DNA of 43,737 nt from an uncultured Chloroflexus sp. (lineage in GTDB: Bacteria; Chloroflexota; Chloroflexia; Chloroflexales; Chloroflexaceae): positions 1-43,737 of the forward strand of contig NZ_CAKZNK010000065.1 in the NCBI RefSeq assembly GCF_937129525.1, given 5' to 3'. Shown here piece by piece: positions 33,958 to 42,926 of the stretch. Both the position numbers and the translations under genes were made by a program. Every line of letters starts with the position of its first letter. Position 1 is the first letter of the stretch. Under the pieces are notes generated by a model. It did no database searches and was not told the DNA's origin. It worked only from the letters and a program-made list of their open reading frames with translations.

Positions 33958-35127
33958 ATGTCAGAACCGGTAGTTCTTACCTCACAACAACCACCCATCC
34001 GCCGTCCAGGTTCCTGGATAGCCGGAGTGGCAGGGTATATCTTGCTGATCAGCGTCGGCGCCAGTGTCGGCGGCGAGCTGAGCCTTTTCACTTCGGCAAG
34101 CTTCAACGCCCTTCCCTTTGTTGGTTTGGCGATACTGGCCTACTTCGCCGGATCGCAATTCAATTGGGCCTGGATTGCAACCGGTCTCTGGGTTGCGCTG
34201 TTATTCGGTTTAACTGCGGTGTATGCGCTCGGTTTGGGTATTGTCAGCTTGATCGATCTCCCGCCGGGAGGGTTGAACTCAACCGAGCCGCCGAACATCT
34301 CACCGAATGCAATGTTCGGCATTCTCGGCCTCATGCTGGGCATCTTTGCCTCCATCGGGATCGGCATGCTCACGCTGCTGCCGCCGTTGCGACAGGGTCT
34401 GGCCCGATTCACCCCTTTCGATCCCTCATCGTTTGTGCATACGATTGCGCTGATGGTCGTCGTGACCATCACCCTGATGATGTTCGTGCCGCTGCTGGTG
34501 GTCGGTGAGCCGCCATTGCTGGCCTTGATCAACTCGCTCGGCAGCGAAGAGTTTAGCGACTTGAGCGCCGATGAACAGTTGCGCAGCCAGGTCTACGGCC
34601 TGGTCTGGACGATTCCGGCTGCCTTTCTCGCTGTAGGCTTTGGCATTCGCCGCAATTTCAGCGCAACGCTGGAACGGCTCGGCCTGACACAACCCACATC
34701 ATCGCATCTGGCCATAGGCGTTGTGGTTGGGCTTGGTCTGGCCGGAATCATGTCGTTCATCTTGCCTTTGATGGATACGCTTTGGCAAATGATGGGCTGG
34801 CCAACTACCGATGATGAAGCATTTGGCGAATTAATGGCCTTCGCCATCAGCCCGCTGGGCGCGCTGGTGATCGGGGTGACCGCCGGTCTCGGCGAAGAAC
34901 TGGCCGTGCGTGGCGTGTTACAGCCACGGCTGGGGATCTGGATCTCGAACCTCTTTTTCACCAGTCTGCATGCCTTTCAGTACCACTGGGACGCCTTGCT
35001 GGTGGTCTTTATCGTCGGTATGGTTTGTGGTCTCACGCGGAAATATACGAACACGACAACCGCTGCCATCGTGCATGGTCTCTACAATTTTGTGATGGTT
35101 ATGCTGGCGGTAGTGTTTGGGCAGTGA
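33958..35127 (+). CDS. CPBP family intramembrane metalloprotease (Rce1/Abi type)
   Basis: This 389-residue polytopic membrane protein has about eight to ten hydrophobic segments. The CPBP active-site motifs are in order: E313-E314-L-A-V-R318 (EExxxR), F334-x3-H338 and H373-G-L-Y-N377. These carry the catalytic Glu and metal-ligand His residues of Rce1-like proteases. AAAAGGAG lies seven bases before the ATG. Bacterial members process or protect against peptides and act in bacteriocin immunity or surface-protein handling, but no bacteriocin gene is nearby. The substrate is unknown. It is flanked downstream by a short hairpin and a convergent tRNA-Val gene. Confidence 0.88.
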   Translation: MSEPVVLTSQQPPIRRPGSWIAGVAGYILLISVGASVGGELSLFTSASFNALPFVGLAILAYFAGSQFNWAWIATGLWVALLFGLTAVYALGLGIVSLIDLPPGGLNSTEPPNISPNAMFGILGLMLGIFASIGIGMLTLLPPLRQGLARFTPFDPSSFVHTIALMVVVTITLMMFVPLLVVGEPPLLALINSLGSEEFSDLSADEQLRSQVYGLVWTIPAAFLAVGFGIRRNFSATLERLGLTQPTSSHLAIGVVVGLGLAGIMSFILPLMDTLWQMMGWPTTDDEAFGELMAFAISPLGALVIGVTAGLGEELAVRGVLQPRLGIWISNLFFTSLHAFQYHWDALLVVFIVGMVCGLTRKYTNTTTAAIVHGLYNFVMVMLAVVFGQ

Positions 35128-35151
35128 GAGTGTTCGCGCTGGAAAAAGAAC

Positions 35152-35169
35152 TGCCGGTTTTTACCGGCA
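35152..35169. terminator. Short hairpin after the CPBP gene
   Basis: TGCCGGT (35152-35158), a TTTT loop and ACCGGCA (35163-35169) form a perfect 7-bp hairpin 24 nt after the stop codon. It also lies downstream of the minus-strand tRNA-Val. An A-rich stretch (35143-35150) reads as a T-run for minus-strand transcripts, so it may terminate the tRNA transcript. Confidence 0.6.
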
Positions 35170-35225
35170 AATGAGCACATTTAACCTCATGTAATCAGTA
35201 GAGAGGGAAAAATGTTACAATGGAG

Positions 35226-35302
35226 TGGTGGGCGATAGTGGATTCGAACCACTGACCTCCACGATGTCAACGTGGCGCTCTAACCAACTGAGCTAATCGC
35301 CC
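35226..35302 (-). tRNA. tRNA-Val(GAC)
   Basis: A full cloverleaf is visible on the minus strand: acceptor GGGCGAT/ATCGCCC, D-arm GCTC/GAGC, anticodon stem CCACG/CGTGG with loop TTGACAT (anticodon GAC), and T-arm AGTGG-TTCGAAT-CCACT. The discriminator is A, and CCA is encoded at 35226-35228. Confidence 0.97.
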
Positions 35303-35313
35303 GCGCGAGCTTT

Positions 35314-35342
35314 ATCCTATCATTGAATGCCTGTGCTGTCAA
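35314..35342 (-). promoter_or_regulatory. tRNA-Val promoter
   Basis: On the minus strand, TTGACA (35337-35342), 17 bp and TAGGAT (35314-35319) give a strong -35 with a fair -10, starting transcription a few bases before the tRNA 5' end. Confidence 0.7.
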
Positions 35343-35521
35343 GCGCGTGATCACGTTGGAGTGGAAACACGATCAGCCGGCTCACAGGATGAACGCGACA
35401 TAGATGGTGGGCAAAAACGAAACAGTTGGCGCATGTCCACCACTCTATGTTATGACTGACAATAAGACAGCGTGGTGCGTCACAAGTCTACCTGATTTAA
35501 TGCAAAGCTTCACATGTTCGT
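35343..35521. other. Gap before the CCA-adding/poly(A) polymerase-type gene
   Basis: I see no gene. TTTAAT (35496-35501) could be a -10 for the following gene but has no matching -35. Confidence 0.35.
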
Positions 35522-36811
35522 ATGATGCTCGATGACGACCAGCTTCTATTTCGCCTGGATCCAGCCCTCCAACAACTGTTAGCTCGCGCCGCCGAAGAAG
35601 CTGCCACTGTCGATGCAACCCTCTGGCTGGTTGGGGGGGTAGTGCGCGATCTGCTTTTAGATGTGCCGATTGGACGCGACATTGATCTGGCCGTCGAGGG
35701 TGATGTCAATCAATTGGCGCCGATGCTGGCAACTATTTGGAACGGCGAAATAACGGCTCGCCATCCATCATTCGGTACGGCAACCATTGTAGCTGAGCGA
35801 TGGCTGATCGATCTGGCCCAAACCCGCGCTGAACATTATCCACAGCCGGCAGTCTTGCCGGAGGTATACCCGGCGCCGCTTACCATTGATCTGCACCGGC
35901 GCGACTACAGTATCAATGCCATGGCGATCCGACTGGCAGCTCAGGCAGACCGACTGCTACCGATGCCATTGTTCGATCCGATCGGTGGCGTTGCCGATCT
36001 CGCGGCGCGTCGCCTGCGCCTACTGCACGAGCGCAGCCTGCGCGACGATCCCACTCGCCTGCTACGTGGCGTTCGACTGGCAGCCCGGCTCGATCTTACG
36101 CCCGATCCCGCGACGGCCCGGCAGATTACGACTGCCCTGGAAGCGGGTTATCTCGCCCTCCTTTCCCCAGAGCGAATCCAGACTGAACTATGCCTGACGC
36201 TGACTGAACCCGATCCGGTGGCAGTTATCGCGCTCGCTGACCGTTGGGGAATGACCGAACAGGTGGTTGCCGGTCTGAGCTGGACACCCGCGCTCGCCGA
36301 ACGGCTGAACCGTTATCGTTGCGATGAGTTCAAGCTTGCCGGCATCGCGCCAACAGAGCTGGTACTGGCCGGATTACTGCTCTACGATTTGAGTGACGAC
36401 GCATTGCAAACATTCCAGCAACGTTACCATCTCGCTACACCCGCGCGCCGTCTCATTGATGACATGATCGCGCTGCGAGGCCTCATTCCGGCAATAAAGG
36501 CAGCCGGTCGTCCAAGTCAGCTCGATACATTATTGCGCAACTATAGCGTAGCCGCAATCGCTGTGTTACACTACGCAACAGAATCACCAGTACCAGAAAT
36601 AACCGCTCATTACTTGCGCGAATGGCGCCTGCTACGCCCGCTCTTAAATGGCGATGATTTGCGCGAATTGGGAGTAGCGCCGGGACCGCAACTCGGTCAG
36701 ATGTTACGCGACCTGCGCGCCGCCATGCTAGATGGTTTCATCGGCGATCGAGCCGCCGCTGAACAATGGGTACGGCAACAACTGGCTAGCGCCGGATCCC
36801 GATTGAAATGA
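35522..36811 (+). CDS. CCA tRNA nucleotidyltransferase/poly(A) polymerase family protein
   Basis: This 429-residue class II nucleotidyltransferase has the head motif LVGGVVRDLLL and the metal-binding pair D53/D55 in GRDIDLAVEGD. The neck RRDYSINAMAIR (nucleotide-selecting RRD region) and the LRLLHERSLRDDPTRLLRGVRLAARL block (read in two parts) follow. The C-terminal body is helical. These enzymes add or repair CCA ends, or add poly(A), and family members cannot be separated by eye. All three tRNA genes here already encode CCA, so repair or polyadenylation would be the need in this genome. There are two ATGs in tandem at the start and no clear Shine-Dalgarno. Confidence 0.88.
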   Translation: MMLDDDQLLFRLDPALQQLLARAAEEAATVDATLWLVGGVVRDLLLDVPIGRDIDLAVEGDVNQLAPMLATIWNGEITARHPSFGTATIVAERWLIDLAQTRAEHYPQPAVLPEVYPAPLTIDLHRRDYSINAMAIRLAAQADRLLPMPLFDPIGGVADLAARRLRLLHERSLRDDPTRLLRGVRLAARLDLTPDPATARQITTALEAGYLALLSPERIQTELCLTLTEPDPVAVIALADRWGMTEQVVAGLSWTPALAERLNRYRCDEFKLAGIAPTELVLAGLLLYDLSDDALQTFQQRYHLATPARRLIDDMIALRGLIPAIKAAGRPSQLDTLLRNYSVAAIAVLHYATESPVPEITAHYLREWRLLRPLLNGDDLRELGVAPGPQLGQMLRDLRAAMLDGFIGDRAAAEQWVRQQLASAGSRLK

Positions 36812-36946
36812 GAGGTTTTGTGCCGAAATAGGGCTGATACATCTGTTACCAGTTATCAGTTAGCGATTGGGGAACGATGGCGTTAGTGGATTGGCCAGCA
36901 GGATTAATCCTTCCCTATCTACTTACGATGAAGAAGGGACAAAACT

Positions 36947-38023
36947 GTGGATGCAATGTTGCAACTGTTCAAAGATTTAACCGAAGCTCCGGGGGCTTCA
37001 GGCTATGAAGGGCCGGTGCGAGACGTTATGCGCCGCTACCTTGAAGCAATCGGCGAGGTCAAAGTTGACCATCTAGGCGGCATCATCGCCAGTCATGTCG
37101 GGCAGGAAAGCGGCCCACGCATCGCGTTAGCTGCGCATCTCGACGAGATTGGATTGCTGGTCACTCGCATCACCGATGATGGCTTCCTCAAGTTTCAACC
37201 GCTCGGTGGTTGGTGGGATCACGTGCTCCTGGGCATGCGGGTGGAAGTGATCACGCGCAGCGGCCCGATCATCGGTGTGATCGGCGTCAAACCGCCCCAC
37301 ATCCTTGGCAATGAAGAGCGCAGTCGGATGGTTGACAAAAAGGCGATGTATATCGACATCGGCGCCGCATCGCGTGAAGAGGCAGTTTCCTGGGGAGTGC
37401 GACCCGGTGATTCGGTGGTGCCGGTCGGCCCATTGACCCCAATGCGCAATCCTGATCTCTTGCTGGCAAAAGCATGGGACAACCGCGTTGGCTGCGCGAT
37501 AGTGATTGAAACCCTGCGCCGCCTGAACAATGAGCAGCATCCCAACATCGTCTTTGGCATCGGCAATGCCCAGGAAGAAGTCGGTCTGCGGGGCGCTGCG
37601 ACGACCACTTACATAACCCAACCCGACATCGGCATTGCTATCGACACAGCCATCGCCGGCGACATGCCCGGCGTTGGCGCCGATGATGCGATGAGTCGCC
37701 TTGGTCAGGGGCCGGCACTTCTCCTTATCGATGGATCGCTAATTGCCCATGCCGGCTTGCGGCATCTGGTGATCGATGTTGCCGCCGAAGAGGGTATTCC
37801 ACTCCAATTCGATTTGATGCCCGGTGGCGGCACCGATGGCGGACGCATGCACATTTTCGGCAGCGGTGTTCCCACAATCGTGATTGGGCCACCGGTACGG
37901 TATATTCACTCGGCGTCGGCAATCGTGCATCGCCGTGACATTGAGCAAACAGTCCAACTGCTGGTCGCGCTGATCCGTCGGCTCGATAGCGCCACAGTGC
38001 AACGGTTACAGCAGGGACCATAA
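36947..38023 (+). CDS. M42 family metallopeptidase (glutamyl/deblocking aminopeptidase type)
   Basis: This 358-residue di-metal aminopeptidase has visible ligands and catalytic residues in the usual order: H64-L-D66, D178 in AWDNRVG, E210/E211 in QEEVG, D233 in AIDTA and H321 in YIHSAS. A small dimerisation domain lies between about 70 and 165. M42 enzymes form tetrahedral dodecamers that finish cytosolic peptide degradation. The GTG start at 36947 is supported by AAGGGA seven bases upstream; an internal ATG at 36956 is the alternative. The 135-nt gap before it shows nothing notable. The S41 protease gene follows 73 bp later, so both may share a transcript. Confidence 0.93.
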   Translation: MDAMLQLFKDLTEAPGASGYEGPVRDVMRRYLEAIGEVKVDHLGGIIASHVGQESGPRIALAAHLDEIGLLVTRITDDGFLKFQPLGGWWDHVLLGMRVEVITRSGPIIGVIGVKPPHILGNEERSRMVDKKAMYIDIGAASREEAVSWGVRPGDSVVPVGPLTPMRNPDLLLAKAWDNRVGCAIVIETLRRLNNEQHPNIVFGIGNAQEEVGLRGAATTTYITQPDIGIAIDTAIAGDMPGVGADDAMSRLGQGPALLLIDGSLIAHAGLRHLVIDVAAEEGIPLQFDLMPGGGTDGGRMHIFGSGVPTIVIGPPVRYIHSASAIVHRRDIEQTVQLLVALIRRLDSATVQRLQQGP

Positions 38024-38096
38024 TCACAACAAGCGCGCGGGCACGTACAACATAGCCAAACCTGCCGGAATCATAACCCAAACGAGAGAAATTTTT

Positions 38097-39359
38097 ATGT
38101 CTACGCTCCTTCGCATCATTCAGTTTCGCCTCCCGCTCTGGCTGGTGAGCGCACTCATGCTGATCATGCTTCTCGGTGGCATGAGCGGTGGCATCTGGCT
38201 CGGCATCTGGCTCAACCGACCTCAAGCGGACAGCTCCTGCCCGGAATCAGCCGATGTCTGCGCCGATTTTGCCGTCTTTTGGGATGTATGGCAATTGGCC
38301 CGCGAGCGATACGTTGACCCGACTGCGGCTGATCCGAATCGCATGCTGGAAGGCGCAGTCGATGGAATGCTGGCAACGCTTGGCGATGAAGGCCACACGC
38401 GCTTCTTAACCGCCGCCGAGGCAGCGCAGTGGCAAGAGTCACTGAGCGGTGAGTTTGAAGGGATCGGCATTTATGTCGGAGAGCGAAACGGCGAGTTGTT
38501 GATCCTGGCCCTTATAGAAAACTCTCCGGCGGCAGCGGCAGGTCTGCGTGCCGGTGATCGGATATTAGCAGTCGATGGCGCCTCAATTACCGGTTGGACG
38601 ATCGATGAACTGGTCGCGCGCGTTCGCGGCCCTGCTGGCACGCAGGTCACGCTTGAAGTAAGTCGGCGGGACGCAGGGCTGTTACGTTTCACCATCACCC
38701 GCGCCAGAGTCACTGCGCCGAGTGTTAGTTGGGCGCTACTCCCCGATCAAATCGCTCTGATTCGCATCACATCATTTGATGAACAGGCCGCGAGTGGGTT
38801 ACGGAAGGCGTTGACTGCCGCCAATGACGCCGGAGCGCGAGCAGTTATCCTCGATCTGCGCAACAATCCGGGCGGACTGCTCAGCGCGCTGATCACCATC
38901 GCTGGTGAGTTTTTGCCCGCTAACACACCAATTTTGATTGAGCGCAATCGCGATGGATCACAGCGCGTCACCACCACTCGCATCGCTGGTATCGCGCAAG
39001 ACATCCCAATGGTTGTGTTAATCAATGGTGGTTCAGCTAGCGCCGCCGAGATTCTGGCCGGAGCCTTGCAAGACGCTGGCCGGGCCGTGCTGATTGGCGA
39101 AACAACCGTTGGAACCGGCACTGTACTCACTCCATTCCGTCTCAATGGTGGCGCGCAACTGCTCCTCGGCACCCAGGAGTGGCGCACACCGGCAGGCCGA
39201 CAGATTCGCGGCAAGGGTATCGAGCCTGATCGAGTCGTGCCTCAACCAATTGATGCTCCGATCCTGTTACCGGCTGAAGCTCGCAATCTCAGTGCAGCCG
39301 AACTGGCCGCGAGTGGCGATGAACAGTTACTGGCGGCAATTGCCACCCTGCAACAATAA
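38097..39359 (+). CDS. S41 family C-terminal processing protease relative with PDZ domain
   Basis: This 420-residue exported protein has an N-terminal membrane anchor (about 14-40), a helical segment with LARERYVDP and GHTRFLTAAE, a PDZ domain (about 120-205, GIGIYVGERNGELLI...AGLRAGDRILAVDG) and the S41 core. The nucleophile is S315 in GGSASAAEILAGALQD. The residue 25 positions later, normally the catalytic Lys in GKG, is T340 (TVGTGTV). I recall GTGTV variants among Chloroflexi-like S41 proteins, so activity may rely on another base. GAGAG lies upstream of the ATG. It acts at the outer face of the membrane on C-terminal tails. A strong terminator follows. Confidence 0.9.
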   Translation: MSTLLRIIQFRLPLWLVSALMLIMLLGGMSGGIWLGIWLNRPQADSSCPESADVCADFAVFWDVWQLARERYVDPTAADPNRMLEGAVDGMLATLGDEGHTRFLTAAEAAQWQESLSGEFEGIGIYVGERNGELLILALIENSPAAAAGLRAGDRILAVDGASITGWTIDELVARVRGPAGTQVTLEVSRRDAGLLRFTITRARVTAPSVSWALLPDQIALIRITSFDEQAASGLRKALTAANDAGARAVILDLRNNPGGLLSALITIAGEFLPANTPILIERNRDGSQRVTTTRIAGIAQDIPMVVLINGGSASAAEILAGALQDAGRAVLIGETTVGTGTVLTPFRLNGGAQLLLGTQEWRTPAGRQIRGKGIEPDRVVPQPIDAPILLPAEARNLSAAELAASGDEQLLAAIATLQQ

Positions 39360-39395
39360 CCCCGCATCAGAGCCGCTCGATCCTGATAGCAGAAA

Positions 39396-39431
39396 AAACA
39401 ACACTGGCCAGATAACTGGCCAGTGTTGTTT
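39396..39431. terminator. Bidirectional intrinsic terminator
   Basis: A perfect 16-bp stem (39396-39411 with 39416-39431) has a 4-nt ATAA loop. On the minus strand it is followed by a TTTTTT run, making a classical terminator for the tRNA-Glu/Asp transcript. On the plus strand it ends GTTGTTTCC and would stop transcription from the S41 protease gene less efficiently. Confidence 0.92.
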
Positions 39432-39439
39432 CCGCCTTT

Positions 39440-39515
39440 TGGCGGGCCCGACGGGATTCGAACCCGCGACCTCCACCTTGACAGGGTGGCATCCTAACCG
39501 CTAGACGACGGGCCC
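39440..39515 (-). tRNA. tRNA-Asp(GTC)
   Basis: The minus strand folds into acceptor GGGCCCG/CGGGCCC and an anticodon stem CCACC/GGTGG with loop CTGTCAA (anticodon GTC). The T-arm loop is TTCGAAT. The discriminator is G, as expected for Asp, and CCA is encoded at 39440-39442. It lies 2 nt downstream of tRNA-Glu on the same transcript. Confidence 0.97.
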
Positions 39516-39517
39516 CT

Positions 39518-39594
39518 TGGTGACCCCAGCGGGATTCGAACCCGCGATCTCCACCTTGAGAGGGTGGCGTCCTAGGCCGCTAGACGATGGGGCC
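39518..39594 (-). tRNA. tRNA-Glu(CTC)
   Basis: The minus strand gives acceptor GGCCCCA/TGGGGTC with one G-U pair, an anticodon stem CCACC/GGTGG with loop CTCTCAA (anticodon CTC) and T-loop TTCGAAT. The discriminator is A and CCA is encoded at 39518-39520. It is first in the Glu-Asp pair. Confidence 0.97.
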
Positions 39595-39615
39595 AACCCG
39601 CTCAACACGCTTGGG

Positions 39616-39644
39616 AGTATACCACAGGTTGGCAAAGATTGCAA
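39616..39644 (-). promoter_or_regulatory. Promoter of the tRNA-Glu/tRNA-Asp transcript
   Basis: On the minus strand, TTGCAA (39639-39644), 17 bp and TATACT (39616-39621) lie about 20 bp upstream of the tRNA-Glu 5' end. Confidence 0.75.
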
Positions 39645-40336
39645 ATCGGCAAATTCTGAGCTTTTTCGTTATATGAGACAGTTCAGCGCATAGCGTCCGA
39701 CAGGAGCAAAGTGACGTTCAGCGCACTGCGCGTTCTTTAACATGGCAAAGGCTTCTTTTCATACCTGAGCATACAATCCTGTTCAGATCAACTTCATGCC
39801 AGCTTCAGCCGATAGCTGATGTTACAGCTCCTTTACTGAGCAGTTCCGGCAATGTCGGATTTGAGCATTCTTCAAACAGAGTGCCAGCAAGTTTATTCGA
39901 GCCACCTCCCGCTGTTTGTACCGTGGTAATGCGCGGTGTTGAACTCTGCAAACCGGCGGTGAAACGTTAGTGTCGCGTCATCTTTGGTCGATGGCATCAT
40001 GTCAGCCTGCAAATCGATAAAAGTGGCAGGGTTATCGATAGTTGCGCTGATCATTCTCTACACTCTGATGGCAATGTAATCTCAAGGACGCAAGCAGATT
40101 GGCAAGTAACCGGCGTTGTCACTGTCTCGCTGCGCTGAAACGTAACCGATTGACCGGATGCGCAAAACGAGCTACTGCCCCAGCATAATGCGCACCCTAT
40201 GACTACAGTCATCCCTGACCACCCTTCAGATCGTGACCAGAGATTAACCAGCAGCCACTTCTGTCGATCCGCCGTAAGCTCTATTCTTGTGATAGATCGA
40301 ACAGATTTCGCATCTCGTTGCAAGGAGTGACAGAAT
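39645..40336. other. 690-nt region without a recognised gene
   Basis: I see no conserved protein, RNA motif or clear repeat. Open frames here are short and lack binding sites. AAGGAG just before 40337 belongs to the desaturase gene. The stretch may hold the desaturase promoter and regulatory leader, or decayed sequence. Confidence 0.4.
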
Positions 40337-41221
40337 ATGGCTCGCACCGTTCCCACAACTGAACCAAAACTGGAGAAGACCCCGCTCGAAAAATTTGTCG
40401 TTTTGTTGATCGTGCTCTTACCCTTCCTCGGCACTATCTATGCGATGGTAATGCTCTGGCAGCAATACGTTGACTGGCTCGATGTGACGTTAATGCTCGC
40501 GCTGTACGTTATTTCCGGCCTCGGGATCACCATCGGTTTCCACCGCATGCTGACCCACAAGAGCTTTGAAACTTCGCGTCCTCTGAAAGCGCTATTTCTG
40601 ATTATGGGCTGCATGGCGCTCGAAGGTGACCCCATCTCGTGGGCTTCAACTCACATTCAGCACCATGCGCATTCGGATGACGAGGAAGATCCGCATAGTC
40701 CGCTCGAAGGTCTGTGGCACTCACACGTCGGCTGGCTCTTCACCCACAAGAACAACATTGAGATGTATGGCAAGTGGCTGACCAAGGATCCAACCATCGT
40801 GTGGGTGAGCAAGACGTGGTACTTGTGGGCAGCGCTGGGCATTCTTATTCCAACACTCATCACCGGGTGGAGCGGTCTGATCTGGGGTGGTCTGGTACGA
40901 ATCTTCCTCACCCACCACATCACGTGGAGCGTCAATTCGATCTGCCACACCTTTGGTCGCCGCGACTACAACACCCGCGACGCCAGCCGCAATAACTTCA
41001 TCGTAGGTTTGCTGGCCTTCGGTGAAGGATGGCACAATAACCATCACGCCTTCCCGCGCTCAGCTTTCCACGGCCTGCGCTGGTGGCAGATCGACATCTC
41101 AGCGTACATCATTCGCGCGCTTGAAAAACTGGGATTGGTGTGGAATGTCTACCGGGTGAAGCCGGAAGATCAGCGCAAGCGCCAGGTGACAACCGCTCTG
41201 AGCGAAGTAATGGGCGATTAA
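40337..41221 (+). CDS. Fatty acid desaturase (acyl-CoA/acyl-lipid delta-9 type)
   Basis: This 294-residue membrane di-iron enzyme has four hydrophobic segments and the three His boxes in order: HRMLTH near 69-74, HIQHHAH near 106-112 and GEGWHNNHHAFP near 231-242. This is the pattern of delta-9 stearoyl-CoA/lipid desaturases, which need O2 and an electron donor. AAGGAG lies before the ATG. An O2-dependent desaturase fits a bacterium that also lives aerobically and adjusts membrane fluidity. The long upstream leader may carry temperature or redox control (inference). Two hairpins follow the stop. Confidence 0.94.
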   Translation: MARTVPTTEPKLEKTPLEKFVVLLIVLLPFLGTIYAMVMLWQQYVDWLDVTLMLALYVISGLGITIGFHRMLTHKSFETSRPLKALFLIMGCMALEGDPISWASTHIQHHAHSDDEEDPHSPLEGLWHSHVGWLFTHKNNIEMYGKWLTKDPTIVWVSKTWYLWAALGILIPTLITGWSGLIWGGLVRIFLTHHITWSVNSICHTFGRRDYNTRDASRNNFIVGLLAFGEGWHNNHHAFPRSAFHGLRWWQIDISAYIIRALEKLGLVWNVYRVKPEDQRKRQVTTALSEVMGD

Positions 41222-41529
41222 GGTAGCTCGAGCATAAGCTAACACCGCTTAGAAACGGTGCGGAAGGGGAACACCTTCCGTGCCGTTTGCCTGTCTTGGG
41301 TATACACCGGGCGCGGTCGGGGGACAGCGCGACTTCCCCATATCCGCCACTACTCCTATCCACGCTCTCCTGTTGTCATCAACAACCGAATGCGCTGGGG
41401 CTGCGTCCCAGCCGGCCCCACCGTTCTGGATCAGACACACTTCGCCGATCTGAACACCGGCCAGAAACCGCTTGAGCGCCAGCGATCATCCGCTGTACCA
41501 GCCTGCCAACTTGCAGTACAATAAACCAC
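41222..41529. other. Gap with tandem hairpins and a promoter box
   Basis: CACCG/CGGTG (41243-41247, 41256-41260) and CGGAAGG/CCTTCCG (41261-41267, 41274-41280) are adjacent stems 20-60 nt after the desaturase stop and probably mark its transcript end. TACAAT (41517-41522) lies 7 bp before the next ATG. No gene is seen. Confidence 0.5.
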
Positions 41530-42915
41530 ATGAAAACTTTACTCATCTCGACCTATGAACTGGGCCATCAACCGCTCAGCCTGGCCTCAGTCGCAGCATG
41601 GCTCCGCCGGGCCGGCGCTGAGGTCACCTGCGTGGATACCAGCGTCATGCCACTGACAGCGGCAATGGTTGCCGATAGCAGGTTGATCGCTCTGTCAGTG
41701 CCGATGCACACTGCCACTCGCCTGGCATTGACCCTGTTGCCACGCCTGCGCGCCGCTGCTCCTGACGCCTTTATTGTCTGTTATGGCCTCTACGCGCCGC
41801 TTAACGCCGCTATGCTGCGCGCTGCCGGCGCTGATTGTTGCCTCGGCGGTGAAGTCGAAGAGCTGATTACTACCATCTGGCAACGACTGGCCAGCGGTGA
41901 ACGACCACCATCGGTTGATGCGATTGCCCTCAACCGGCTCAATCTGATCCCACCTGATCGCCGCGACTTACCGCCGCTCGACCGTTACGCTACCCTGATC
42001 ACGGCCACTGACAGCCGGATTGCCGGCTATACCGAAACTACTCGCGGTTGCAAACATCTCTGTCGCCATTGCCCAATCGTGCCGGTCTACAACGGTCGCT
42101 TTCGGGTAGTGCCGCGCGAGACGGTGTTGGCCGATATTCGGGCTCAAGTCGCCGCTGGCGCTCGCCATATCACCTTTGGCGATCCCGATTTTCTCAATGG
42201 TCCTGGTCACGTCTTGCCCATCGCGCGCGCAATGCATGCCGAGTTTCCTGACCTGACCTATGATGTAACGATCAAGATTGAGCATATTTTGCGTTATGCC
42301 CATCTCTTGCCGGAATTGCGCGCCACCGGCTGTATCATGGTCGTTAGCGCCATCGAGTCGCTTGATGACGACATCCTGACCCGTTTCGCCAAACGTCATA
42401 CCAGCGCCGATGTTGCCCGCGCGGTTGCGTTGTTACGCGCCAACGACATCGCGCTCAACGCCACCTTTGTAGCTTTCACACCCTGGACGACGCGCCAAAA
42501 GTATCGCGATCTGCTTCTGGGTATCGCCGAACTCGATCTGATCGAGAGCGTCGCGCCAGTACAGTATGGTCTGCGTCTGTTGATTCCAGCCGGCTCACAC
42601 CTGCTCAGCCTGCCAGAGGTGCGGGCGCTGATTGGGCCATTCGATCTTGTTGGATTAGTTTATCCCTGGCAGCATCCCGATCCGGCCATGGATGCTTTGC
42701 AGCGAGCAGTGCTTGAGATGGCTCAATGTAGTGACCGGTGTCAATTATCGCGGAGCGATTTCTACCAAAGAGTGCTCGATCTGTGCGATCAGGTGATCGG
42801 GCCTGGACCGCGCCCGCTTACGCTGCCACCAACTGCGCCGATCCCGCGCTTGAGCGAGCCGTGGTATTGCTGCGCGGAACCAACCGATACGCAATCGACA
42901 GCGCGTTATGTGTAG
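41530..42915 (+). CDS. B12-binding-type radical SAM protein with CCAEP tail
   Basis: This 461-residue protein has residues 1-130 resembling a cobalamin-binding Rossmann domain (opening KTLLISTYELGHQPLSLA, late CLGGEVEEL). The radical SAM barrel carries the cluster motif C174-x3-C178-x2-C181. The C-terminus holds C447-C-A-E-P451, which I recall as the hallmark of the CUAEP/CCAEP-tail radical SAM (seleno)protein family, where the second residue is Sec in some members. Here both codons are TGC, so it is the cysteine form. An ATP-grasp gene follows after 11 nt. Substrate and product are unknown. The gene has a -10 box almost at its ATG and no Shine-Dalgarno. Confidence 0.85.
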   Translation: MKTLLISTYELGHQPLSLASVAAWLRRAGAEVTCVDTSVMPLTAAMVADSRLIALSVPMHTATRLALTLLPRLRAAAPDAFIVCYGLYAPLNAAMLRAAGADCCLGGEVEELITTIWQRLASGERPPSVDAIALNRLNLIPPDRRDLPPLDRYATLITATDSRIAGYTETTRGCKHLCRHCPIVPVYNGRFRVVPRETVLADIRAQVAAGARHITFGDPDFLNGPGHVLPIARAMHAEFPDLTYDVTIKIEHILRYAHLLPELRATGCIMVVSAIESLDDDILTRFAKRHTSADVARAVALLRANDIALNATFVAFTPWTTRQKYRDLLLGIAELDLIESVAPVQYGLRLLIPAGSHLLSLPEVRALIGPFDLVGLVYPWQHPDPAMDALQRAVLEMAQCSDRCQLSRSDFYQRVLDLCDQVIGPGPRPLTLPPTAPIPRLSEPWYCCAEPTDTQSTARYV

Positions 42916-42926
42916 CTTTACTGCCT

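Noticed and set aside
39094-39504. 136-codon frame across the S41 gene end, terminator and tRNA-Asp
   Set aside because: Overlaps three well-supported features.
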